From Clostridiales bacterium (GTDB lineage Bacteria; Bacillota; Clostridia; Christensenellales; CAG-138): a stretch of DNA of 64,000 bases. The notes below the pieces were generated by a model. The model was not told the DNA's origin and searched no databases. It saw only the letters and a list, made by a program, of their open reading frames with translations. Of the stretch, positions 43,475 to 51,292 are shown piece by piece. How positions within the stretch are numbered: the stretch's first letter is position 1; every line of letters starts with the position of its first letter. The stretch covers positions 1 through 64,000 of the forward strand of contig SFEL01000005.1 of NCBI GenBank assembly GCA_004557245.1, given 5' to 3'. The position numbers were made by a program, and so were the translations under genes.

Positions 43475-44407
43475 CTATTTGTCCTTGAGCTCCTGCGCTA
43501 TGGTTGAAAGCTTGGCTAACCTGTGGTTAAGGCCGGATTTGCTTATCTCGGCCATTTCCGCAAGGTCGGATAAGGTGGCCTCCGGGTTGTTTATGCGAAG
43601 CTCCGCTGCTTCCCTGAGCTTTGGCGGCAGGCTGTCCAGGCCGGCATTGAGCCGTATGAACTCAATATCCAAAAGCTGCTGCGCAGCTGCCGCTGCCGCC
43701 TTGTTCATATTGGCGTCCTCAAAGTTCTGTTGGCGGTTTATATGGTTGCTTACGCTGCGCATTACCCGCGCCTCCTCAAAGGCCATGGTGCTGTTCATGG
43801 CGCCTATTAGGGTTATGAAGTCGGAAACCAGCTCCCCATCCTTGAGATATACTATATAGCTGGATTTTCTCGGCAAGAACTTTGCGCTTATGCCAAGGCT
43901 CGCCATTATGTCGCACAGTGTCGCTGCAAACTTTTCGTATCTGCACACGAGCTCCAAATGGTATCCCTTATTAGGATCGCTTACCGAGCCTGCGCCCAGA
44001 AACACACCTCTCAAAAACGCCTTAGCCTTGCTTTCGTCATCGGTAAGGCGCGGCGGTATGTATCCCAGCTCAAAATCCTCGTCGCCGTCTACACCGTATC
44101 CCGCGTCGTTCAGAAGATCCCTCACGCCATCGCCAGTGAACTTCACTACGTTGCTCACCGCATTGAGCCTCTCCTTTTCACTTATGGAGGTTTCGGCGGT
44201 GACGCTGTAAAGCTCCCGGCCGAGGCGTACCGTAAGCGCCGCGACGCTGCTGTTTTCGGTTATATATTGCAGGCCTATGCCGCCACGTCCCAGCGTCATT
44301 GAGCCGGCCGCATGGGTTATTCCGCAAAGCAGGGAGCGCTTCTCTTCTGTGCTTCCCAGCCTGCAGCTTTCCACAAGCTCATCTTTTGTCTGAGATGAAA
44401 AGGACAT
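43475..44407 (-). CDS. whiA: WhiA, sporulation/cell-division regulator
   Basis: A 310-residue protein with a degenerate LAGLIDADG-type core in two halves (RSLLCGITHAAG at about residue 24, AKAFLRGVFLGAGSV at about 127) and a C-terminal helix-turn-helix (LSDLAEMAEISKSGLNHRLAKL, core SKSGLNHR, about 289). WhiA controls sporulation in actinomycetes and affects division and chromosome segregation in Bacillus. It starts one base after the rapZ stop; the yvcK gene commonly found between them is not here. Confidence 0.95.
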   Translation of the reverse strand: MSFSSQTKDELVESCRLGSTEEKRSLLCGITHAAGSMTLGRGGIGLQYITENSSVAALTVRLGRELYSVTAETSISEKERLNAVSNVVKFTGDGVRDLLNDAGYGVDGDEDFELGYIPPRLTDDESKAKAFLRGVFLGAGSVSDPNKGYHLELVCRYEKFAATLCDIMASLGISAKFLPRKSSYIVYLKDGELVSDFITLIGAMNSTMAFEEARVMRSVSNHINRQQNFEDANMNKAAAAAAQQLLDIEFIRLNAGLDSLPPKLREAAELRINNPEATLSDLAEMAEISKSGLNHRLAKLSTIAQELKDK

Positions 44408-44408
44408 A

Positions 44409-45287
44409 TTAGCTCTTATCTCCTGTACGTTCCTTTATATCGCTGCCCTCTATGGTAAGATCCCGGTGCGTAAGCACTGCGTTATATCTGCCCTTTATCC
44501 TGTTGTAAAGTTCCTCTGCCGCACATACAGAACGATGCCTGCCCCCTGTGCAGCCGAACGCTACCACCAGCCGCCGCTTGTCCTGCTCTATAAAGCGTGG
44601 TATAAGCCTGTACAGCATGCTTTCGACGTTGTCCATAAATTCACGCACGTCCTTATCTGCCATCACGTAATCCCGTATCGCTTTATCTTTGCCACATAAC
44701 GGCCTCAGCTCTTTGTCGTAATAGGGGTTTGATGAAAATCGCATGTCCAGGACGATGTCCGCCTCAAAAGGCACGCCCCGCTTATAGCCAAAGCTCATCA
44801 CTCTTAGCATAAAGCCGGTACTGCCCATATTCAGCTCGCGTTCCAGCGCCGTCCCAAGCTCCAGCGGACGCATATTGGTAGTGTCTATTATTACGCTTGC
44901 CCTATCCCTGAGTTCTGCAAGCATCTCACGCTCCATACGTATGCCGGTCGCTATGTCATCTGAAAGGGGGTGTCGGCGTCGCGTCTCGTTATACCGCCGT
45001 TCAAGTATCTCATCGCGGCAATCAAGGAATACTATCCTGTAATCCACTCCTGCCTCGTCCAGCCGGCCGAGGGTGTTTTTCATGTTCAGCCTGAATATGC
45101 GTTCACGGCTGTCCATTACTACTGCCGCCTTTTCTACAGGCGGCGTAGCCCTCTTGCATAGCTCCACAAGGCCCACACACATTTCGCAGGGCAGGTTGTC
45201 CACGCAGAAATAGCCCGAATCTTCGAACTTTTTCAGGGCCTGCGTCTTGCCCGCTCCGGACATGCCGGTAAGAATTATAAGCTGCAT
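44409..45287 (-). CDS. rapZ: RapZ/YvcJ nucleotide-binding protein
   Basis: A 292-residue P-loop protein. Walker A is ILTGMSGAGKTQAL (residues 4-17), and the C-terminal domain contains VAFGCTGGRHRSV (about 247-259), both diagnostic of the family. In E. coli RapZ is an adaptor controlling decay of small RNAs for GlmS; in Bacillus YvcJ hydrolyses GTP and affects competence. It is placed between murB and whiA (gaps of 5 bases and 1 base), the usual envelope-linked context. Confidence 0.95.
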   Translation of the reverse strand: MQLIILTGMSGAGKTQALKKFEDSGYFCVDNLPCEMCVGLVELCKRATPPVEKAAVVMDSRERIFRLNMKNTLGRLDEAGVDYRIVFLDCRDEILERRYNETRRRHPLSDDIATGIRMEREMLAELRDRASVIIDTTNMRPLELGTALERELNMGSTGFMLRVMSFGYKRGVPFEADIVLDMRFSSNPYYDKELRPLCGKDKAIRDYVMADKDVREFMDNVESMLYRLIPRFIEQDKRRLVVAFGCTGGRHRSVCAAEELYNRIKGRYNAVLTHRDLTIEGSDIKERTGDKS

Positions 45288-45292
45288 AGGCT

Positions 45293-46201
45293 TTACCTTC
45301 CGATGAACTTTACTTCCGTCTCCAGCGTAACGCCGCTGTTTTCGTATACCCTTTCCTGCACCAGCTCAATAAGCCTTTTCACGTCCTCACTGGTAGCGCC
45401 GCCCTTGTTTATGATGAATCCCGCATGCAGTGTGCTTACCTCGGCGCCCCCTACGCTCATTCCCTTGAGGCCCGCCTGCTCGATAAGTGCGCCCGCATAG
45501 TAGCCTGCCGGGCGCTTAAAGGTGCTGCCTGCGCTGGGGTATGTCAGCGGCTGCTTTGCCCTTCTGCGATCAGAGTAATCCTTCATGCGCTCCTTCGTCA
45601 TGCCGTCATCGGGCGAAAGGCTGAATTCTGCGCTCAGGACTATCCTCTCAGGCGCCGCAAATCGGCTGAACCTGTAGCCAAGGTCGCCATCCTCAGGCTC
45701 AACTGAGCATACCGCCCCATCCTCTATGTATTCTACCTTTGTCAGCACCTGCTTTATTTCGCCGCCGTATGCGCCTGCGTTCATCGCTACAGCGCCGCCA
45801 ACGGTGCCCGGTATGCCCGCCGCCCATTCGAGGCCCATTAAACCATGTTCAACCGAATCCTTTGCCGCCACGCTTATTAGCGTACCTGCATGCGCCTTGA
45901 GCCTGTTTTTGCTGTACTCGATGCTCGAAAAGTCTCCGGCAATGCGTATTACAAGGCCTTCTATGCCGCTGTCGCTTACCAGAAGATTGGAGCCGTTGCC
46001 TATTATCATATACGGCACGTCAAGCTCTTTCGCCTTTTTTATGCCATATTCAAGCTGTTCTCTGTCTGATGGCATAAACAGCAGATCAGCAGGTCCGCCT
46101 ATGCGGAATGACGTATACTCCGCCATGGGTGCGTTTGCTTTTATCTTATATATCTCAAGCTCCTTCGCGAGCCTTGCCAGGTTCTCTTTATCGTACTTCA
46201 T
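45293..46201 (-). CDS. murB: UDP-N-acetylenolpyruvoylglucosamine reductase MurB
   Basis: A 302-residue flavoenzyme that reduces UDP-GlcNAc enolpyruvate to UDP-MurNAc in peptidoglycan precursor synthesis. FAD-contact motifs NAPMAEYTSFRIGGPADLL (about residues 19-37), IIGNGSNLLVSD (about 66) and GTVGGAVAMNAGAYG (about 130) are present, and the catalytic serine lies in YPSAGSTFKRP (about 222). GGAGG precedes the start. First gene of the murB-rapZ-whiA-dnaE-rlmD array. Confidence 0.96.
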   Translation of the reverse strand: MKYDKENLARLAKELEIYKIKANAPMAEYTSFRIGGPADLLFMPSDREQLEYGIKKAKELDVPYMIIGNGSNLLVSDSGIEGLVIRIAGDFSSIEYSKNRLKAHAGTLISVAAKDSVEHGLMGLEWAAGIPGTVGGAVAMNAGAYGGEIKQVLTKVEYIEDGAVCSVEPEDGDLGYRFSRFAAPERIVLSAEFSLSPDDGMTKERMKDYSDRRRAKQPLTYPSAGSTFKRPAGYYAGALIEQAGLKGMSVGGAEVSTLHAGFIINKGGATSEDVKRLIELVQERVYENSGVTLETEVKFIGR

Positions 46202-46235
46202 GGTTCCTCCAGCCGATACATATGCATATTATATT

Positions 46236-47318
46236 TTACTTTATACCAGCCCCTTGCACAAGTTCCATAAGCCTCAAATCCAGATCCTTTTTTGCATTTT
46301 CATCGCCGGAAAGCGCCTTCTCGGCGCTCTGACAAAGCTGATCCTCATATGTCGCGTACAAAAAGCACTGCGGCACTGCCAGTTGGCTGCTATTTTCGTA
46401 CATTGCGCCAACTGCAGGCGTTTCGCTCTCCGGCTGATTTTTTGTAGCTATCGCAGGTATAAGGCCCAGTTCCATCAGGCTTTGCTGTTTATCCTCGGAT
46501 AAAACATACTGCATGAATTCCAGTATATAATCACGCATTTCTTCCTCTGCGCCGCTGCCAATGCCCAGGTACTGCACAAGATTTGTATAATTCGTGCAAG
46601 AAAACGCTTCAAACGGGAATCCATTGCCGGATTGTACTTTCCGCGCCATGTCGCCGGCTGTTCTGGCGTCAATAAATGCCGCCCAGCTTTTCTCCTTAGA
46701 AAAGTCCTCCTCGTCCCCAAGCTCACCCTTGGCGCCGTATATGCATGCGATAATCTCATCTCCGGACGCCTTCGCCTCGCCTGACCTTATCATTCCGCAG
46801 AGCGTATCCATATCCAGCCCTTTTTCCTGTATTATTCGTGAATTCACAGCCAGCACATATCCAGATGCGGCGTAAGGTATTCCATACACGCCGCCGTTGT
46901 ACCGGCAGGAATCCGCTATATTGCCCCGCATTTCCGGCATTGTCATATCTATGGGCTGAAGCTCCTCTATATACTCCCAGCCAAGTGGAAACGAATACAT
47001 ATCCGCCTTCTCGCCCCGCTCCCGCCGCGCCTCATAATCCGAGAAGGTCATACTTTCCACCTCGAAATACACTCCCTTGTGCTTCTTTTCGAGGGCTGCA
47101 GCGGCCTTTTCCAACCACGCTCCCATGCTTCCCTGATAAGATTTGAAGCCCACTATATGCCACAGGCTTATTATACCCTGATAGCTCTCGGTGCTTTGCT
47201 GCCGGTACTGCTGTGTAAGGTTCCGCCTGTGGGCGACTATATATCCCGGCGAAAGCACCATAAATGCGATAATTGCCAACGTCATTGCGGCGCATATTAT
47301 CTTATCTCTGCTCTGCAT
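46236..47318 (-). CDS. Membrane-anchored extracellular solute-binding protein (family 1-like)
   Basis: A 360-residue exported protein. Its N-terminal hydrophobic stretch (about residues 7-25, IICAAMTLAIIAFMVL) has no lipobox, so it is probably a membrane anchor or cleaved signal. The remainder resembles maltose-type binding proteins: WLEKAAAALEKKHKGVYFEVE (about 69), GGVYGIPYAASGYVLAVN (about 139) and the terminal helices. No transporter genes adjoin it. The start at 47318 has AAGGGGGT 8 bases upstream and is preferred over an upstream ATG. The 5' leader contains a strong intrinsic terminator, which implies regulated read-through or an independent small RNA. Confidence 0.7.
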   Translation of the reverse strand: MQSRDKIICAAMTLAIIAFMVLSPGYIVAHRRNLTQQYRQQSTESYQGIISLWHIVGFKSYQGSMGAWLEKAAAALEKKHKGVYFEVESMTFSDYEARRERGEKADMYSFPLGWEYIEELQPIDMTMPEMRGNIADSCRYNGGVYGIPYAASGYVLAVNSRIIQEKGLDMDTLCGMIRSGEAKASGDEIIACIYGAKGELGDEEDFSKEKSWAAFIDARTAGDMARKVQSGNGFPFEAFSCTNYTNLVQYLGIGSGAEEEMRDYILEFMQYVLSEDKQQSLMELGLIPAIATKNQPESETPAVGAMYENSSQLAVPQCFLYATYEDQLCQSAEKALSGDENAKKDLDLRLMELVQGAGIK

Positions 47319-47360
47319 ATACAAATACCCCCTTATGATAAGCATATGCGGTCAGAGGAG

Positions 47361-47391
47361 AAAAAAAGAGCTCTGAATTTCTTCAGAGCCC
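47361..47391 (-). terminator. Strong intrinsic terminator 43 bases before a gene start
   Basis: On the minus strand GGGCTCTGAA-GAAA-TTCAGAGCTC forms a 10-bp stem with a GAAA tetraloop, followed by seven T. It lies between the radical SAM stop (47608) and the solute-binding protein start (47318), so it either ends a short transcript or attenuates the downstream gene. Confidence 0.9.
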
Positions 47392-47541
47392 TTAGCAAAT
47401 ATATCGTCCGGAAAATCATTACCGTGCAAACGCCCCTGACACGGCAATTATAAGACATAAGTTCGGTTTGTATTTTTGGAGGAAAAAACAATGAAGAAAT
47501 CCTGTTTTATCCCGGACGACCGAATATATTCGCTTTATGCT

Positions 47542-47573
47542 ATTATACTATCACTACATATTGTATTATGCAA
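47542..47573 (-). promoter_or_regulatory. Candidate promoter of the solute-binding protein leader
   Basis: On the minus strand TTGCAT (47573-47568) is followed after 17 bases by TAGTAT and after 20 by TATAAT (47547-47542). A second TATAAT lies at 47452-47447 without a clear -35. A CCGTG/CACGG hairpin lies at 47422-47444. These are the only features seen in the 289-base gap besides the terminator. Confidence 0.4.
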
Positions 47574-47607
47574 CACTATTTTTCCCAATAAATCAAGTGT
47601 TTACAGT

Positions 47608-48498
47608 TTAGTCGCATTTGCCGTCGAAAACGGGGGTATATTCCCGCTTTGCAGAGTCCATTTTCTGTATGAAAGCGTTTTCCAGGCCCAATGAGAGGCA
47701 GTAGTCTACCGCCCTTTCATATTCCCGCCTGAGCAGCTTCCTGTTAAGAGGCGGCATCTTCTCCGCCTTATAGCAGGGCACATACTGGCTCATGAGTGAA
47801 ACCGTTATATTCTTGGGGAAGTTTTCCGCTATGTATTTCAGCACGCGCCGCGTTTCGTCAACGGAACCCGGCAGCACAAGATGACGTATTATCACGCCCT
47901 TATTGGCCAAGCCATCGCCGTCCAGCTCCAGCAGGCCTGTCTGGCGGAACATCTCCTGTACCGCCGGGGCAGCATATTCAAAGTAGTTTTCCGTGCCGGA
48001 GTATTTCTTTGATACAGCTCCGCTTACATACTTAAGGTCCGGCAGGTATATATCCACCAGTCCATCCAGCATGCGCAGAGCTTCAAGCGTTTCGTAGCTG
48101 TTGGTGTTGTACACGACGGGTATGCTTAATCCCCTGTTTTTTGCCGCCCGTATGGCGTCCGCCAGCACAGGCACGAATGGCGCGGGTGATACGAGGTTAA
48201 CGTTGTGAGCGCCCTTGCCCTGGAGGCGCAGCATGAGCTCGGCTATGCCCTCCGCATCGTACATCTTTCCTACGCTGCCGTTGCTGATATCGTAGTTCTG
48301 GCAGAACACGCACTTCAGATTGCAGCCGCAGAAGAATATCGCGCCAGAACCGCGCTTGCCGCTGATACATGGCTCCTCCCACATATGCAGCGCCGCCTTT
48401 GCCACATACGGAAAACAGGGCGCGTTGCACGCGCCCCTTTGTATATTTCTGTCTACGCCGCATTTACGCGGGCAAAGCACACAGCCTTCCTGCATCAC
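47608..48498 (-). CDS. Radical SAM protein, PflA/PflX-like
   Basis: A 296-residue iron-sulfur protein. The radical SAM cluster motif is CNLKCVFCQN (CxxxCxxC, about residues 59-68), preceded by a Cys-rich N-terminal segment (CVLCPRKCG, about 6-14, and GACNAPCF) that may hold a second site. It resembles pyruvate formate-lyase-activating-type proteins of the PflX group (COG1313). The substrate is unknown and no glycyl radical enzyme is near. The start overlaps the stop of the histidine kinase by 4 bases, so it is translated as part of the two-component operon, an unusual setting. Confidence 0.85.
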   Translation of the reverse strand: MMQEGCVLCPRKCGVDRNIQRGACNAPCFPYVAKAALHMWEEPCISGKRGSGAIFFCGCNLKCVFCQNYDISNGSVGKMYDAEGIAELMLRLQGKGAHNVNLVSPAPFVPVLADAIRAAKNRGLSIPVVYNTNSYETLEALRMLDGLVDIYLPDLKYVSGAVSKKYSGTENYFEYAAPAVQEMFRQTGLLELDGDGLANKGVIIRHLVLPGSVDETRRVLKYIAENFPKNITVSLMSQYVPCYKAEKMPPLNRKLLRREYERAVDYCLSLGLENAFIQKMDSAKREYTPVFDGKCD

Positions 48499-50495
48499 TG
48501 CCGCTCCTTCTGATCTCCGGATTTTTTCTGTTCACCGGCTTCCTTCGGTTCCTTGCGTTTTTTTATCTTGACCTCCGGAAACTTTATCTTTTTCTCTTTT
48601 TCTTCCGGCGGACAATGGACTATCTCGTAATCCGCGTCGTATACGCCGTCCTCATCGGGAGCCTTTTCGGCAGGCTTTTCCTTCTTATCCTTGTCCTTTT
48701 CGCAGCGTGACTCCTTAGCCGGTCCCAGTTCTATGGCGTTGGAAACGTATTTCTTTACGGTAAAGGTAAATATGGTCCCCTTGCCCAGCTCGCTCGCCAC
48801 GGTAATGTTCTCATCGAGCTTTTCCATGATGTACTTGGCTATGGAAAGTCCCAGACCGGTGCCGCCCTCTCCCCGGGATTTATCCACCTTATAGAACCTC
48901 TCGAAAATATGGGGCAGATCTTTTTCCGGTATTCCGCAGCCGTTGTCCTGCACGCTGATTATGAGCCGTTCGCCGGAGCGGAGCTTTATCTTTATCCTGC
49001 CGCCTTCAGGGGTATAGCGCATGGCGTTATCTATAAGGATTACCAGCACCTGTTCTATCCTGTCCGGGTCCGTCAGGCCGTCTACAGTGTGGTCGCAATC
49101 CACATCGAGCTTTATGCCCTTACTCTGGGCCGTAGAGGCGTACCCCATTGCCACATCGTTTATAAGCTCTTCGAGGTTCACCCTTGAAAGCTCCATATAT
49201 TCCGTGCCTGCCTGAAGCCTGCTGAGCGTAAGCATATCAGTGATAAGGCGGGACAGCCGCATCACTTCATGCAGCATTATCTTATAGTACCGCTGCTTGT
49301 CCTCCTCGCTCTTGACCATGCCGTCTGCAAGCGGCTCAAGCAGGCCCCGTACCGCCGTAAGAGGCGTGCGCAGCTCGTGTGATATGTTGGCGACGTATTC
49401 ACGGCGCATACGCTCCGTGCGCTCCATTTCAGTCATATCCTTGAACAGGCCGACGACGCCCGTGCGCACTCCCTCGTCCGTATTCACTGGGGATACGCTT
49501 ATCCAGAGCACTTTATCGCCCGACATCGGGTAGGTTATTACCTGAGATTCACCTGTATGGAATACCTCCTGGAACGTCTTCCATACCATAGGATCCTTTA
49601 TCAGATCCTCAGTCTTTTCCACATTGACTACGCCGAACATGCGCATGAGCGCCGCGTTGTAATGTGTTAGCTCGCCGCTGCCGTCAACTGCTGCAACGCC
49701 GTCCGAAAGGCTTTGCAGCACCTGATCCAGCTGTCCTTTCTCCATGCGCAGCTGATATATAGTACCGGATATATTTTCGCAGAGCGTGTTCAGCGCCCGG
49801 GCGAGAAGGCCAACCTCGCCATCCTCCTTCTCGTTTGCCCTTATGTCGAAATTGCCCTTTGACATCTCTATGGCAACTTCGGACATCTTGTGAAGCGGGT
49901 CGGTAAAGAGGCTGAAGCGCCAGCTCATGAGCAGCAGCATTATGAGCACTCCAGCCAGCAACGCCGTGTATATCAGCACACGCATCGGGCGCATGTTCTC
50001 GCTTACTATTCGGACAGGCTGGAATATCAGCACGCCGCCATATATATTGCCGCTGTCGTCGGTTATCGGCACGCCCGCAGACAGAGTATCACCTACGCTC
50101 TTTATTGCAAGGGACTCGCTTTTTACCGTATCTCCGGAGACTATTTTATCCATCGTATCGGACAGTGCCGAATATACTTCCTGTTCATCTTCGCCATCCG
50201 GCATGTTAGCGGCAAGTATTATTTCCTTGTCCTTACTGAATACCAGAGTAGTGGAATCCGATGCCTCCACATATGACTGGGCAATGCGCAAAAATGCCTC
50301 GCGGCTTATATGGCCGTAGCCCAATTCGCGCACAAGGTCTGCGACGGTGCCCGCCTTAGGCATCATCTCCTCCAGTGTGATGTTCTCGTATATCTTTATG
50401 CCCACTACCCCGCAGCCCAGCGCCATGGCTATGGTGGTGAGCATCATCACTATTACCATGACTATAAGCAGCCGCCGGAAGAATACGCTCTTCAT
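48495..50495 (-). CDS. Sensor histidine kinase (VicK/PhoR-like) with charged tail
   Basis: A 666-residue kinase. Two membrane segments (about residues 9-31 and 172-192) enclose a sensor domain; then HAMP (about 193-245), a PAS domain (VAAVDGSGELTHYNAALMRMFG, core DGSGELTHYNAA, about 267-278), the HisKA box YVANISHELRTPLTAV (about 367-382) and an ATPase domain ending near residue 590 with DNGCGI and GGTGLGLSI. The last 75 residues are dominated by Lys and Glu and have no known domain. It is coupled (one-base overlap) to the response regulator upstream, and overlaps the radical SAM gene downstream. Confidence 0.92.
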   Translation of the reverse strand: MKSVFFRRLLIVMVIVMMLTTIAMALGCGVVGIKIYENITLEEMMPKAGTVADLVRELGYGHISREAFLRIAQSYVEASDSTTLVFSKDKEIILAANMPDGEDEQEVYSALSDTMDKIVSGDTVKSESLAIKSVGDTLSAGVPITDDSGNIYGGVLIFQPVRIVSENMRPMRVLIYTALLAGVLIMLLLMSWRFSLFTDPLHKMSEVAIEMSKGNFDIRANEKEDGEVGLLARALNTLCENISGTIYQLRMEKGQLDQVLQSLSDGVAAVDGSGELTHYNAALMRMFGVVNVEKTEDLIKDPMVWKTFQEVFHTGESQVITYPMSGDKVLWISVSPVNTDEGVRTGVVGLFKDMTEMERTERMRREYVANISHELRTPLTAVRGLLEPLADGMVKSEEDKQRYYKIMLHEVMRLSRLITDMLTLSRLQAGTEYMELSRVNLEELINDVAMGYASTAQSKGIKLDVDCDHTVDGLTDPDRIEQVLVILIDNAMRYTPEGGRIKIKLRSGERLIISVQDNGCGIPEKDLPHIFERFYKVDKSRGEGGTGLGLSIAKYIMEKLDENITVASELGKGTIFTFTVKKYVSNAIELGPAKESRCEKDKDKKEKPAEKAPDEDGVYDADYEIVHCPPEEKEKKIKFPEVKIKKRKEPKEAGEQKKSGDQKERQ

Positions 50496-51190
50496 TATTT
50501 TCCGTCCTCTACCTCAAACTTGTAGCCTACGCCGTATATGGTCTTGATGCTCCAGTTGAGGCCGGTATTGTCCAGCTTTGCGCGTATGCGCTTTATGTGG
50601 GTATCCACTGTCCTCGTTTCGCCCGCGAAGTCATAGCCCCATACGCGGTTAAGGAGCTGCTCGCGAGTGAATACCTGGCCTGGATTTGAAGCCAGCATGT
50701 AGAGTATTTCTATCTCTTTTGGTGTACAGATTATATTTTTGCCCCTCAAGGTAACAGTATAGCTCTTTATATCTATGGTAAGCTCCTGATGGGTAACGCA
50801 GCCGTCGTCGTGGGATTGCTGCTGCTCGGTCGTGCGGCGCAACACCGCCTTTATGCGGGCAACTACCTCACGGGGGCTGAAGGGTTTTACGATATAATCG
50901 TCGGCGCCCAGCTCGAGGCCCAATATGCGGTCTATCTCTTCGCCTTTTGCGGTAAGCATTATCACGGGTACGCGAGAGGTCTTGCGTATCTCGCGGCACA
51001 CGTCAAGACCGGACATCTCCGGCATCATGATATCCAGCACACAGAGCGCTATGTCGCTATCCAGCGCAGCTACTGCAGCTTTGCCATCGTAAACGTCGAT
51101 AACCTCAAAGCCCTCGGATTTAAGATATATTCCAAGCGATTCGTGTACGACCTTGTCGTCATCAGCTATAAGTATCTTGTTTGCGCTCAT
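50495..51190 (-). CDS. OmpR-family response regulator
   Basis: A 231-residue regulator. Receiver domain: ILIADDDKVVHESLG near the start, phosphorylation site in LCVLDIMMPEMSG (about residue 51), Lys in YIVKPFSPREVV. DNA-binding domain: TPKEIEILYMLASNPG and TRTVDTHIKRIRAKL. It is closely similar throughout to the regulator at 53032-53721. ATG at 51190 is chosen; TTG two codons earlier is also possible since GGAGG lies 5 bases before it and 11 before the ATG. An extended -10 (TGCTATAAT) at 51243-51235 probably drives the gene. Confidence 0.93.
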   Translation of the reverse strand: MSANKILIADDDKVVHESLGIYLKSEGFEVIDVYDGKAAVAALDSDIALCVLDIMMPEMSGLDVCREIRKTSRVPVIMLTAKGEEIDRILGLELGADDYIVKPFSPREVVARIKAVLRRTTEQQQSHDDGCVTHQELTIDIKSYTVTLRGKNIICTPKEIEILYMLASNPGQVFTREQLLNRVWGYDFAGETRTVDTHIKRIRAKLDNTGLNWSIKTIYGVGYKFEVEDGK

Positions 51191-51234
51191 GGTCAAATGA
51201 ACCTCCGATGTTAATAATACAAAATATTAAAACA

Positions 51235-51243
51235 ATTATAGCA
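51235..51243 (-). promoter_or_regulatory. Extended -10 element upstream of the first response regulator
   Basis: TGCTATAAT on the minus strand, about 45 bases before the start. No good -35 is seen at the right distance, which is common for extended -10 promoters. Confidence 0.55.
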
Positions 51244-51292
51244 TAATATTGCCCGCTTTCATATTCGCAGGCAGGCAATTTCACACATTTTT

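Noticed and set aside
47491..47694. Small plus-strand frame starting MKKSCF with TGGAGG before the ATG
   Set aside because: The start looks gene-like, but the frame runs 87 bases into the radical SAM gene on the other strand, has no homology I recognise and is crossed by minus-strand promoter elements. Left out as unproven.
51250..51290. Hairpin ATTGCCTGC/GCGGGCAAT as terminator of the second kinase gene
   Set aside because: The stem is real, but no U tract follows; the next bases form the extended -10 of the downstream regulator.
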